30,243 nucleotides of DNA from a virus: positions 1-30,243 of IMG/VR virus record IMGVR_UViG_3300035670_013265; one strand, written 5' to 3'. The translations under genes and the position numbers were made by a program. The notes beneath the pieces are model-generated. The model saw only the letters and a list, made by a program, of their open reading frames with translations. It was not told the origin of the DNA and ran no database searches. Numbering within the stretch: position 1 is the first letter of the stretch; each line of letters opens with the position of its first letter. Positions 1 through 7,003 of this stretch are shown here, one piece after another.

Positions 1-528
1 TGCAACTAGAACTCCCGTTTCATATTCTATGTAATACAACGGTCTTTTGTGGTTTCGATAGAATTTGAGAGTTTTGTCTGCACTGAGTTCACAGACTCCC
101 ATTGACATGCTGTTGAATCTCTGGAGTGCATCGTCGAACAGAAGCACAAGTTCAGAATCGTTCTTGGTTGTGCAGTCTACACCATAGAGTTCTTTCCACA
201 AAGAAGAATCTTCTTGAGTGATAACTCCATTATGAACGATTGATTTCTGTTCGTTTGCTATTGGCTGATTGTATTCAAGATCGCTTGTAGAATATCTGCA
301 ATGACCTATCAAATACAAATTTCCATCCTCATTCAAATAATTTTGAAATTCAAATGGAAATTTTCTTGCTGGAACGGGCAATTTGATTGTTTCGACCCTG
401 GAGTTCCTCACAAAAGAAACTCCAGTAGCATGCAACCCTCTGACGCTAGATTCTTCGAAAAGTGTTTTCAGCAAAACAAAATCTATGTCAGAAGGTTTGA
501 TGATAACAGCACCAAGTACAGCGCACAT
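1..528 (-). CDS. Class II glutamine amidotransferase (Ntn hydrolase), 3' part missing
   Basis: The frame reads open from ATG at 528 to the window edge (176 codons), so the C-terminus is missing. It begins Met-Cys-Ala-Val-Leu-Gly; Cys2 would be the N-terminal nucleophile after Met removal. Class II amidotransferase motifs follow in order: GHCRYST near residues 76-82, HNGVI near 99-103 and NDSELV near 123-128. These match the glutaminase domain of PurF, GlmS and AsnB, which frees ammonia from glutamine for an acceptor domain or partner. No acceptor domain is visible in the part present, so the substrate is unknown. Its ATG overlaps the stop of the dioxygenase gene by one base (TAATG), so the two are probably translationally coupled. 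The fold call is firm; a role in DNA modification is inference from the neighbour only. Confidence 0.88.
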   Translation of the reverse strand, partial: MCAVLGAVIIKPSDIDFVLLKTLFEESSVRGLHATGVSFVRNSRVETIKLPVPARKFPFEFQNYLNEDGNLYLIGHCRYSTSDLEYNQPIANEQKSIVHNGVITQEDSSLWKELYGVDCTTKNDSELVLLFDDALQRFNSMSMGVCELSADKTLKFYRNHKRPLYYIEYETGVLVA

Positions 529-1925
529 TAAGAAAAGAAATCCTCAAGAGAAACAGAATTTTCAAACGCTTCTACTAGATGCGGGTGGTGGCGGCTCAAA
601 TACTTATCTCCGTTTTCTTTCGACTTCAAAAAGTCATACCATTCTCTTGAGGTTTCATAGTTCCCGCCTTTCTCTGGTGCATCAGCCCACATTCCTGGAG
701 AGATCCCGTTCCAAAGAGGTCTTTGTAGTGGATGCTCTTTGTTCTTGCGACGGAACTCAACAAACTCGTAGCGATAATCTTCGTATTGTTTAGAGCCAAG
801 ATCCAACATTCCTTCTCGCAGATAGCAAACCAACGAGATGCGCTCTGATCCTTCTTCGCAAACAATAGGAGTGTTTCCGTGGATTACTTCGTGATTGTTG
901 ATCAGCAACAAGTCGCCTGGACGAACATTGATAGCTGCTCGATATTCAGGAAGAACCAGATATCCACCAGTGTATCGTCCATCGTTGGAAAGAACACATA
1001 GATTAGAAAGACCGTCAGAGAAGTCACCAGCGTCTAGGTGTGCTGCTGTTCTGAAAGTTTTGTTGACAGTGACAGTCGTAAAGACTGTGTCGGGAACCAA
1101 GAAAGCAGGATCGATTTTCTTAGATGCCTCATATTGATTGTTCCATCTCCAAGGTAGAAGTTCTTTGAATGCGTCGTTGAGAGATTTCAAGAAAGGGAAA
1201 GCCTTCTTGAACTGATCGAAGTTATGTTCGGTGTATGAAGTCGCCCGACCGTATGGAATCCGAGGATACCGATCGAACCAACCACATATACCACTGAACA
1301 CAGAGTTCGCGTAAGTTGTGGTACTAATCATATCCTTGCAGACTTTTTTGGCTAGTTCTGCTTTTTGTTCTTGTGGAAGATCCTTGATGGATTCAAGCCA
1401 TTGGTTGAACTCAAAGTTTGATTCTTTCGTTTTCTGTGAAAGCCAGACCTGTCCCCTTGAAGAGGAAGCTGGTTTGTTCTTGTACTTGGCTCTGATTTCT
1501 TGTATTGGGTCGGAACTTTCAATGAGCGTATTTGTTGCAGTCATCAGACAGTCGAGAATCTCGTATTGTTCTTCGGTGACCCATTCGCGACCACCTAGAT
1601 TGTCAACTTTTGGACCAGCTGCCATTCCACGGTTCTGAGACTGTACTGCAGCTTCTCGCAAGCCTTCGTAGGCTTGATCTTGTTGCTCTTTGGAAAAGAA
1701 GTTCTTGCGGAAGATGAATCCGATTTTGCGTTCGTCTCTGCCCTTTTCGCAACCAGAGCATCCTGTGCGATCTTGACAAGAAGAAGCAATTTCAACAGAA
1801 CAATCAGGAAACCCGTAGAAGTCTGTGTCCTCGTTGATCACAACGTCATAGTGACTCTCGTCCAGAAACTGACCGATGAGATGATCTGCGTTGTGTTTCT
1901 CTGTGGCAACAATAACCTTTACCAT
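528..1925 (-). CDS. TET/JBP-like 2-oxoglutarate/Fe(II) dioxygenase
   Basis: This 465-residue protein has a C-terminal double-stranded beta-helix dioxygenase domain (about residues 275-375). The iron ligands appear as HLD (H296, D298) and H349 in NHEVIHGNT, and R362 in ERISLV would bind 2-oxoglutarate. The context GGYLVLPEYRAAINVRPGD is typical of the TET/JBP branch, which oxidises 5-methylpyrimidines or thymine in DNA. The N-terminal half has a Cys cluster (C42, C50, C56, C59) that could bind metal, and a helical linker. It starts with ATG at 1925 behind a sigma70-like promoter and ends overlapping the amidotransferase start. In phages, TET-like enzymes are known to initiate hypermodification of cytosine. 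No C5-methyltransferase is visible in this window, so the actual substrate is unproven; another 2OG hydroxylase role remains possible. Confidence 0.82.
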   Translation of the reverse strand: MVKVIVATEKHNADHLIGQFLDESHYDVVINEDTDFYGFPDCSVEIASSCQDRTGCSGCEKGRDERKIGFIFRKNFFSKEQQDQAYEGLREAAVQSQNRGMAAGPKVDNLGGREWVTEEQYEILDCLMTATNTLIESSDPIQEIRAKYKNKPASSSRGQVWLSQKTKESNFEFNQWLESIKDLPQEQKAELAKKVCKDMISTTTYANSVFSGICGWFDRYPRIPYGRATSYTEHNFDQFKKAFPFLKSLNDAFKELLPWRWNNQYEASKKIDPAFLVPDTVFTTVTVNKTFRTAAHLDAGDFSDGLSNLCVLSNDGRYTGGYLVLPEYRAAINVRPGDLLLINNHEVIHGNTPIVCEEGSERISLVCYLREGMLDLGSKQYEDYRYEFVEFRRKNKEHPLQRPLWNGISPGMWADAPEKGGNYETSREWYDFLKSKENGDKYLSRHHPHLVEAFENSVSLEDFFS

Positions 1926-1957
1926 TTTATCCTCTGATGTTTGGATTGATATAGACT

Positions 1958-1986
1958 ATAATAACCCTACTTTCTGTAAAAGTAAA
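1958..1986 (-). promoter_or_regulatory. Sigma70-like promoter for the dioxygenase/amidotransferase pair
   Basis: On the minus strand TTTACT (1986-1981) is followed after 17 bp by TATTAT (1963-1958). The predicted start lies about 25-30 bp before the ATG at 1925. The same TTTACTTT-type -35 recurs at several other gene starts in the window. Confidence 0.6.
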
Positions 1987-1988
1987 GT

Positions 1989-2192
1989 CTAAATTGAAAT
2001 GGACTGGTCTAGACGACCACAACCCCAGTCATCGAAATCAGGGTCTTCGAGAATCATCTGGGCGAGGCAGTAATACTCAAGTTCTTTATGGATTGATTTG
2101 ATTATATTGGAAGGGACGTAATAATATCGTTGTATCACGTCTTCAAGGGGAATGGATTCTAGGTCTTTGCGGATAGATTCTGTTATATGCAT
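1989..2192 (-). CDS. Small hypothetical protein (67 aa)
   Basis: A 67-residue acidic protein without membrane segment or recognised motif; the C-terminal half is rich in aromatic and acidic residues (DPDFDDWGCG). It lies between two promoters of the same strand and fills the gap before the dioxygenase. The ATG at 2192 has no clear Shine-Dalgarno sequence: the upstream bases are pyrimidine-rich and belong to an inverted repeat. The start is therefore uncertain, and the gene itself is only moderately supported. Confidence 0.5.
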   Translation of the reverse strand: MHITESIRKDLESIPLEDVIQRYYYVPSNIIKSIHKELEYYCLAQMILEDPDFDDWGCGRLDQSISI

Positions 2193-2200
2193 ATATGAAA

Positions 2201-2239
2201 GGGTGAGTTAGTAGGCAATAAAGCTATTCTAACTCACCC
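2201..2239. repeat. Perfect 11-bp inverted repeat overlapping a promoter -10
   Basis: GGGTGAGTTAG (2201-2211) is matched by its complement CTAACTCACCC (2229-2239) with a 17-base loop. It lies between the 95-aa membrane protein and the 67-aa protein, and its right arm contains part of the -10 hexamer of the promoter at 2226-2254. It could be an operator, a 5' leader hairpin or a weak terminator; no U-run follows, only TTTCAT. Confidence 0.6.
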
Positions 2240-2254
2240 CGTCATAAAAGTAAA
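2226..2254 (-). promoter_or_regulatory. Sigma70-like promoter upstream of the 67-aa gene
   Basis: On the minus strand TTTACT (2254-2249) and TAGAAT (2231-2226) are separated by 17 bp. It lies directly after the stop codon of the upstream membrane-protein gene and would drive the 67-aa gene. The -10 falls in one arm of the 2201-2239 inverted repeat. Confidence 0.6.
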
Positions 2255-2258
2255 GACG

Positions 2259-2546
2259 TTAGTCTTTCTTTTCTTCCTCGACTGGTTCGGCTGGCTTAAC
2301 AATTTCAACCAGTTCCTGAATGGCATTTTTCTTCTTGGCTTGCTGATTTTTACCGAAGTACATCAGAGTACCGAGAGCAAGAGCAACAGGGAAAAGAACA
2401 GTCACAACACCTAGAAGGCTATAAAGACTGGTGTTACCATATTTCTCAGCAAATGCCTTGAGTTCGTTGGTTGACTTTAGAGCGCCAACCCCAGTAGAAC
2501 CAAGACCGAGTAGAGAATAAACAATAGCGATAGTAGTGCCCGACAT
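2259..2546 (-). CDS. Two-span membrane protein (95 aa)
   Basis: The protein has two hydrophobic stretches (about residues 3-23 and 41-64) joined by a short polar loop, and a charged C-terminal tail rich in Lys and Glu (QQAKKKNAIQELVEIV, then EPVEEEKKD). Size and layout fit an inner-membrane protein; small phage holins can look like this, but nothing is diagnostic. The ATG at 2546 has the strong ribosome site AAGGGG, which lies over the end of the 48-aa gene upstream, so the two are coupled. The function is unknown. Confidence 0.75.
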   Translation of the reverse strand: MSGTTIAIVYSLLGLGSTGVGALKSTNELKAFAEKYGNTSLYSLLGVVTVLFPVALALGTLMYFGKNQQAKKKNAIQELVEIVKPAEPVEEEKKD

Positions 2547-2549
2547 AAA

Positions 2550-2696
2550 TCATTCCCCTTTATCTTTTTGAAATGCTGCAACAGAAACGCCGAATATGCG
2601 AGTGGACCAATAGAAAGCAGTCGTTACAAGTTTTTTCACTAGAACAACTGGCTTAGTAATAGCAGTAAAGAATGCTTCAATAATACCCATGATCAT
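2550..2696 (-). CDS. Small hydrophobic protein (48 aa)
   Basis: A 48-codon frame from ATG at 2696 to TGA at 2552-2550, preceded by the good ribosome site AGAGGAA. The product (starting MIMGIIEAFFTAITKP) is hydrophobic and amphipathic with a Lys-rich centre, so it may be membrane-associated. Its stop is three bases from the ATG of the 95-aa membrane protein, and its last codons carry that gene's ribosome site, which supports a co-translated pair. No family is recognised. Confidence 0.65.
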   Translation of the reverse strand: MIMGIIEAFFTAITKPVVLVKKLVTTAFYWSTRIFGVSVAAFQKDKGE

Positions 2697-2772
2697 AAAA
2701 TTTTCCTCTATTTAGGTACGAATTTAGCTTGGTGAAGGTTGCGTATAAAAAATACGCCAAAAGCGTTCGCAA

Positions 2773-2788
2773 CTAAATACTATTTATA
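2773..2788. promoter_or_regulatory. Divergent TAAATA (late-type) promoter motifs
   Basis: CTAAATA (2773-2779, plus) sits next to TATTTATA (2781-2788), which reads TATAAATA on the minus strand, the consensus of T4 late promoters. They lie between the minus-strand small membrane genes and the plus-strand PstS-like/porin cassette and could serve both. The assignment is from motif and position only. Confidence 0.45.
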
Positions 2789-2804
2789 CATAGGGGTGTT
2801 GTAT

Positions 2805-3104
2805 ATGAACGAAGAAAAAGCCGTCATTAATGTAGATTCGGTCGTGAAGTTCTTCGGTCTGATGAGCGCAGTCATCGCTTCTGTTTTTGCTGCGTATCTA
2901 CATTTCGTTTCTCTCGTTAGCGAACTAGAAAATCGTATCGACGATCTGGAAAAACAAAAAATAAAGGACGAGAAATATCAAGACTACGCCAACAAAAACA
3001 GAATAGATATCGAGAATATACAAAACGATATGCGTTCTATGAACGAAACTGTTACTGAACTGATTAGAACTCTGAGATACAAAGGCATTGAACAGGAGCC
3101 TTGA
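2805..3104 (+). CDS. Membrane-anchored coiled-coil protein (99 aa)
   Basis: ATG at 2805 is chosen because TAGGGGTG lies just upstream; a longer frame from 2739 lacks a ribosome site. The protein has one transmembrane segment (about residues 14-36) followed by a charged, heptad-like helix (SELENRIDDLEKQK and on to the C-terminus). This is the layout of a single-span inner-membrane protein with a long soluble helix; an i-spanin (Rz-like) is possible, but no matching o-spanin lipoprotein follows. It is the first gene of a plus-strand cassette and its stop overlaps the ribosome site region of the PstS-like gene. Confidence 0.75.
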   Translation: MNEEKAVINVDSVVKFFGLMSAVIASVFAAYLHFVSLVSELENRIDDLEKQKIKDEKYQDYANKNRIDIENIQNDMRSMNETVTELIRTLRYKGIEQEP

Positions 3105-3105
3105 T

Positions 3106-3579
3106 ATGATTATGAGCAGACTTATTGCTGCTGTATTGCTGTGTCTACCGATAACAGCAAATACAGCAGCAGAAACTAGGATCTACATGGATAGTTTTCA
3201 AGAAGTAATTGTTCCTGTAGATCCAATTACCAAGAGATCTCGTGTCAAGAGAGTGCATGTTGACTCTCTTGTGGATATTTTCACTCACAAATCCAACACT
3301 TGGATTGACGGTTCTCCTGTTGTTGTTCTTGAGTTTCCAGAAAATTCAATCGAACACAAACTTTTTGTAATACAAAATCTTGCAATGACTCCGTACCAGT
3401 ACAAAACCCGTAAAGAAAGATATCTTTATAGGGGTAGAGCCATACCGCCTATTATAGTAAAGAGTCAAGAACAAATGTATATGAAACTTATGTCGACAAA
3501 CAATTCCATAGGATACTTGAAAGATAACCTCATCTACAAAGACGAGAAGAATCTATATGTCGTTGAAGTCATTTATTAG
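3106..3579 (+). CDS. PstS-like periplasmic binding-fold protein, exported
   Basis: ATG at 3106 follows AGGAG with 7-bp spacing, giving 157 residues. A signal peptide is clear (about residues 1-25, ending near ANTAAET). The mature part follows the pattern of short PstS-like (PBP-like) proteins of marine gammaproteobacteria: DSLVDIFTHKSNTWIDGSPV near the start, EFPENS, a segment resembling the L-x-M-x-P-x-Q-x-K-x-x-W helix (LAMTPYQYKTRKERYLYRGR), PP, and NSIGYL near the end. Full PstS binds phosphate for the Pst importer; these short relatives often sit beside outer-membrane porins and their ligand is less clear. It overlaps the porin-like gene by 23 bases. Family placement is from pattern memory, not a search. 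Confidence 0.7.
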   Translation: MIMSRLIAAVLLCLPITANTAAETRIYMDSFQEVIVPVDPITKRSRVKRVHVDSLVDIFTHKSNTWIDGSPVVVLEFPENSIEHKLFVIQNLAMTPYQYKTRKERYLYRGRAIPPIIVKSQEQMYMKLMSTNNSIGYLKDNLIYKDEKNLYVVEVIY

Positions 3580-4894
3580 TCTTGCTTCTGTCATTGGGTT
3601 GCTCTTTTCAACAGGAGCGCATTCTTCTGTTGAAAATGAAGAATGCGAATGCAAGAAAATAAAAAGAGAAGATCACGTTTTCTCGCACAACCATTTTATT
3701 ATGATGGATTATTCTCTGGATTCGTTTGATAAAATGGGGCAAGAAAGGAAACCACAAACTCTATTTGGATCAAACCTGGTCTACTTCACCAAGCGTTTCT
3801 CTTTGTTTGCAGATGTTCTTGTTGGGGATTCTTCCGCTTCTGTTAGACCGATTGTAGAAGGAAAGGAACAAGAAAACGAAATAAAGCAACTTGGTTTGAC
3901 TATTCCATTTCAAATAGGAGAAACTAGAGAAAGGATTTATGTTGGGAAACTTGCTCTTCCAGTAGGACTTTACGATAAACAAAAATTGATTCCTACCATA
4001 GAAAATGGAAGAACTCTGTCAGATTCATTCGCTTCATATTATTACAATCAATACATCCCCCCAGTTTCTGAGGGGATTATGTTCGAGTTTCAAACAGGAA
4101 AATTTATCTACACCGCTGGATATTTTTACCCAGAAGAACTTACCCTGAACACCTCTGTCAACATAGCAAGTCTTGAACCCTATATCAATTTTCTCCCTCC
4201 GAACTACAAGTTCGATTTCTTTTCTGGTGGTGGGGAGATCGTAGTTGACAAAAATGCAACGGGAGATTTCCCGCAACAAATCAATCTACCCATAGGATTG
4301 AGAAGAAAGATCTCGTATTTCTCTGTACAATACGACACAGGAAACGACAGACTTATTAAAGTAGAATATCTGAGGAACGTGCAGCCAATTTACACGGACT
4401 TCCCAAAACAAGATCCAAATTCTCCAATCAGGATGTATAACACGAAAACACAATTCGATGATCAAAGATACTACAGAATTGGACTAGAAGAAAGATTTCT
4501 AGAGAATTATTATGTTTCTATTGAAAGGTACATTGAGTCTGCAGAACTATACGATGGATACGACTTTGTACAAAGAGCAGAGGCATATGGGTTAAGCAGA
4601 TCATACGACGATCATACATTACATTTTTCTTATGTGAATTGGCACGAGTCTGAAATAGGGTACTCGAAAGAAATAAACGCAGGTTTCACATATAATTTCA
4701 CTGGAAATCTTAGTGCAAGATTCATGCTAAGAAAAATGGAAGGAGAAGTTGGTCTTGCAGGATTTAGGAGTGGATTTGATATGACAAACCCAGTCGTACA
4801 AGCACTAGCAGCAACAAACCCATATCTCTTTAAGGTCAATACTATTCCTTATAAAGATTCTGGGTTTGAAGTCAGAGCAAAATATAGTTTCTAA
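3557..4894 (+). CDS. Porin-like outer-membrane beta-barrel protein
   Basis: The 445-residue product starts with a signal peptide (about residues 1-23, cleavage near GAHSS), has a short Cys-bearing segment (ECECKK), and then continues as alternating polar/hydrophobic strands rich in Tyr, Phe and Gly. It ends in RAKYSF, with the C-terminal Phe that is the typical BAM recognition residue of outer-membrane barrels. No plug or TonB box is seen, so a porin-type channel is more likely than a TonB receptor. It overlaps the PstS-like gene and ends by overlapping a convergent minus-strand gene. A bacterial-type barrel in a phage is unusual; it may alter uptake or block superinfection, but this is inference. 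Confidence 0.75.
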   Translation: MSLKSFISLASVIGLLFSTGAHSSVENEECECKKIKREDHVFSHNHFIMMDYSLDSFDKMGQERKPQTLFGSNLVYFTKRFSLFADVLVGDSSASVRPIVEGKEQENEIKQLGLTIPFQIGETRERIYVGKLALPVGLYDKQKLIPTIENGRTLSDSFASYYYNQYIPPVSEGIMFEFQTGKFIYTAGYFYPEELTLNTSVNIASLEPYINFLPPNYKFDFFSGGGEIVVDKNATGDFPQQINLPIGLRRKISYFSVQYDTGNDRLIKVEYLRNVQPIYTDFPKQDPNSPIRMYNTKTQFDDQRYYRIGLEERFLENYYVSIERYIESAELYDGYDFVQRAEAYGLSRSYDDHTLHFSYVNWHESEIGYSKEINAGFTYNFTGNLSARFMLRKMEGEVGLAGFRSGFDMTNPVVQALAATNPYLFKVNTIPYKDSGFEVRAKYSF

Positions 4895-5013
4895 AACAAC
4901 TTATCAAAAATAACGTATCCGATAAGAACAACATTCAGTAAGACGCTTGCTACTGTGTACACAGATAACATAAACGTATTTCTTGAAGCTGTGAGTGCGT
5001 TATGTTGGTACAT
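4891..5013 (-). CDS. Tiny single-span membrane protein (40 aa)
   Basis: ATG at 5013 has the strong ribosome site GGAGG five bases upstream; the stop is TAG at 4893-4891. The product has one hydrophobic helix (about residues 14-35) and a short polar N-terminus. Its start lies inside the preceding 42-aa gene and its stop overlaps the stop of the convergent porin-like gene. It is the last gene of the ribonucleotide reductase run. No family is recognised. Confidence 0.7.
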   Translation of the reverse strand: MYQHNALTASRNTFMLSVYTVASVLLNVVLIGYVIFDKLF

Positions 5014-5128
5014 ACTTCCTCCGAATTTTTCGTGTCTTATATTCTATAAAGGCGCAAGCAAGTGGGATTGCAAAGAATCCCACACTGCCTACGAATAATA
5101 TAGGAACTCCTGCTAGATTATGGAACAT
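5000..5128 (-). CDS. Tiny single-span membrane protein (42 aa)
   Basis: ATG at 5128 is preceded by GGAGGAG, which lies inside the last codons of the ribonucleotide reductase, and the reading frame overlaps that gene by 16 bases. The product has a hydrophobic helix (about residues 4-27) and a basic C-terminus (KTRKIRRK), so it would sit N-out/C-in. Together with the following 40-aa protein it forms a pair of overlapping small membrane proteins of unknown role. Confidence 0.7.
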   Translation of the reverse strand: MFHNLAGVPILFVGSVGFFAIPLACAFIEYKTRKIRRKYVPT

Positions 5129-6984
5129 ACTCCTCCAGTACAAGCCAGCGTTTGAGTTGATTCTGTCTGGTCTTCTTTCTCGTAGTTAGCCAATTCTGAC
5201 CAGTCTACGATTGGGAATTCCTCTGCCATCTTCTCAAACTCATCCTTGCTGATTTCCTGGAACGGGGCTTGTGCATACACGTGATCGCTGTGTGGCAGGA
5301 ACGATGTTGCGTAGACTTTGTTCCAGTTCTTGTAGATCCAAGATCCAACTTCCAGCCATTCATCGTCACGAACATACACCGTGATACTGACGTTGTGATC
5401 ACACCAGTGTTCGTTGAACATCTTCTGGTGCTCAAGCTGCTCAATGGCAGTCATGTCGTCGCGAGAGACTCCAGAAGTTCCAGAGAACACAGGGAACGAA
5501 AACACAGTGGTTTTCTCTGGCTTGGTGACATCGGGTTCGTTTGGGACACCTTGATCTTTCATCAGCTTGGTGATAGGATCGTCGTTTGATCCACGAACCG
5601 TCCGAACGTAGAAGTCAGCATACTTGGGATGGATCCCAGAAGAGGTCTGAGTCAATTCTGATACTGTTCCTGAAGGTTTGACGCAAGTGATTGCAGCCGA
5701 ACGATTGATTCCAAGTTTGTCAGCCCACTCTGCGTTGGTGTCAAGCGAAACTTGCTTGAGTTCTTTCAACCAACGAACCGCTTCGTCTGAGACTTTCGAC
5801 AGAACAGGATGCTGCATAATTCCCGTCATCGACACACCAAGTAGACGCTCTTCTTCAGCGTTCTTTTTCCAGACTGGGCGCAGATATCTGAATTCAGTCA
5901 GCGTTGATTGGAAAGTGCCGACGATAGTTGCCAGACGTACCTTTTCTTTCAGATCTTCTAGACTGTCTTCTTCTCTGATGATCACTTCTGACAAGTTGCA
6001 GAATCCAGAGGGGCGCAAGAAAATCTCTGCGCAAGGATTGAGACCGAATTCTTGGTTCGAATCGCGAACACCAAGATCTTTGATCTTCTTCTGGATTGCC
6101 TGGCGGTTGACAATTCCACGCTCACCAGACTTTGACTCGATCAAAGAGAGCCATTCTTTCAGGAAGATCTCAACGTCTGGTTTCTCTGTGTATGCTGCCG
6201 AGTTATTGGCAAGCGCACGTTGGACGTTGTCGACCCACCACTGACCGTTCTTGGCATTGCGCATACGATCATCGGACAAGTTTGACAAAGAGATCAAAGC
6301 AGAACGACGAACTCCACCAACGACAACAATGTCAGCAATCTTGCAAACAATGTCATGACATTCAATAGACGAAAGTTTGCGACCAGCTGCGTGCTTGAAC
6401 ACGTTGATCGTAAACTTGAACAGATCAACAAGAGGAGCAGGTCCAGAAGCACGACCACCGAATGTCTTCAGGCGAGCACCAGAAGGACGTACTTTTGATA
6501 TATCCCACTTAGGAATAGCGCCAGCAAACAAAAGATTGATTAGTTCTTTGTACGCAGAAGCCCATCCGATCTTGGAATCAGCAACAACGATCGTTGTGTC
6601 GGAATCACGAAACTCATCAGGAACGCTTGGGAGTTTGGAAACAAACTGACGCTCGACCGAGAATCCTGCGCCAGTCCCGCACATCAAGACATACATGATC
6701 TCATCAAATGCACGAGGATGGTCAACAGCGATATACGAACAATTATAGCCAGCTACGTTGTCTCTTTCAAGTGCCTTTCCTGCGGTCATTAGAGCACGCA
6801 TCGATGGCATGACTTTCATGCTCTTGATTGCGTCTTTTATTTCGTTTTGAGGAAATTCTGGATGTTTGTTTTTGAAGAAATTTACATAGCGCGATACGGT
6901 CTCGTCCCAAGTTTCCCGACGACCCGCATCATCTTTCCAACGAGCATACCTGGAAAGATGGATGTACTCTTGATATTGATTCAT
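5113..6984 (-). CDS. nrdJ: Adenosylcobalamin-dependent (class II) ribonucleotide reductase
   Basis: The 623-residue protein matches the monomeric class II reductase that converts ribonucleoside triphosphates (or diphosphates) to deoxy forms using adenosylcobalamin. Active-site residues are visible: C82 (in NCSY) and C329 as the redox pair, N316, C318 and E320 in NPCAE as the thiyl-radical site, with C318 and C329 11 residues apart as in the Lactobacillus enzyme. The C-terminal pair C615 and C620 (CTGGVC) would re-reduce the active site. It starts at ATG 6984 behind AAGGAG and follows ThyX and primase in one run. It needs no oxygen and no second subunit, but it needs host B12. Confidence 0.95.
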   Translation of the reverse strand: MNQYQEYIHLSRYARWKDDAGRRETWDETVSRYVNFFKNKHPEFPQNEIKDAIKSMKVMPSMRALMTAGKALERDNVAGYNCSYIAVDHPRAFDEIMYVLMCGTGAGFSVERQFVSKLPSVPDEFRDSDTTIVVADSKIGWASAYKELINLLFAGAIPKWDISKVRPSGARLKTFGGRASGPAPLVDLFKFTINVFKHAAGRKLSSIECHDIVCKIADIVVVGGVRRSALISLSNLSDDRMRNAKNGQWWVDNVQRALANNSAAYTEKPDVEIFLKEWLSLIESKSGERGIVNRQAIQKKIKDLGVRDSNQEFGLNPCAEIFLRPSGFCNLSEVIIREEDSLEDLKEKVRLATIVGTFQSTLTEFRYLRPVWKKNAEEERLLGVSMTGIMQHPVLSKVSDEAVRWLKELKQVSLDTNAEWADKLGINRSAAITCVKPSGTVSELTQTSSGIHPKYADFYVRTVRGSNDDPITKLMKDQGVPNEPDVTKPEKTTVFSFPVFSGTSGVSRDDMTAIEQLEHQKMFNEHWCDHNVSITVYVRDDEWLEVGSWIYKNWNKVYATSFLPHSDHVYAQAPFQEISKDEFEKMAEEFPIVDWSELANYEKEDQTESTQTLACTGGVCSII

Positions 6985-7003
6985 TGTTGCTCCTTATTAT
7001 AAT

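Noticed and set aside
383-793. Open frame of 136 codons on the plus strand
   Set aside because: It is antisense to the amidotransferase and the dioxygenase, which have clear family motifs; its product is of low plausibility and it has no ribosome site.
2708-2715. CTAAATAG on the minus strand as a late promoter for the 48-aa gene
   Set aside because: It lies only about 12 bases from the ATG and touches the ribosome site, so a transcript from it could not carry that site.
5678-6244. Open frame of 188 codons on the plus strand
   Set aside because: It lies fully antisense to nrdJ, is Ser/Arg-rich as expected for shadow frames, and shows no motif.
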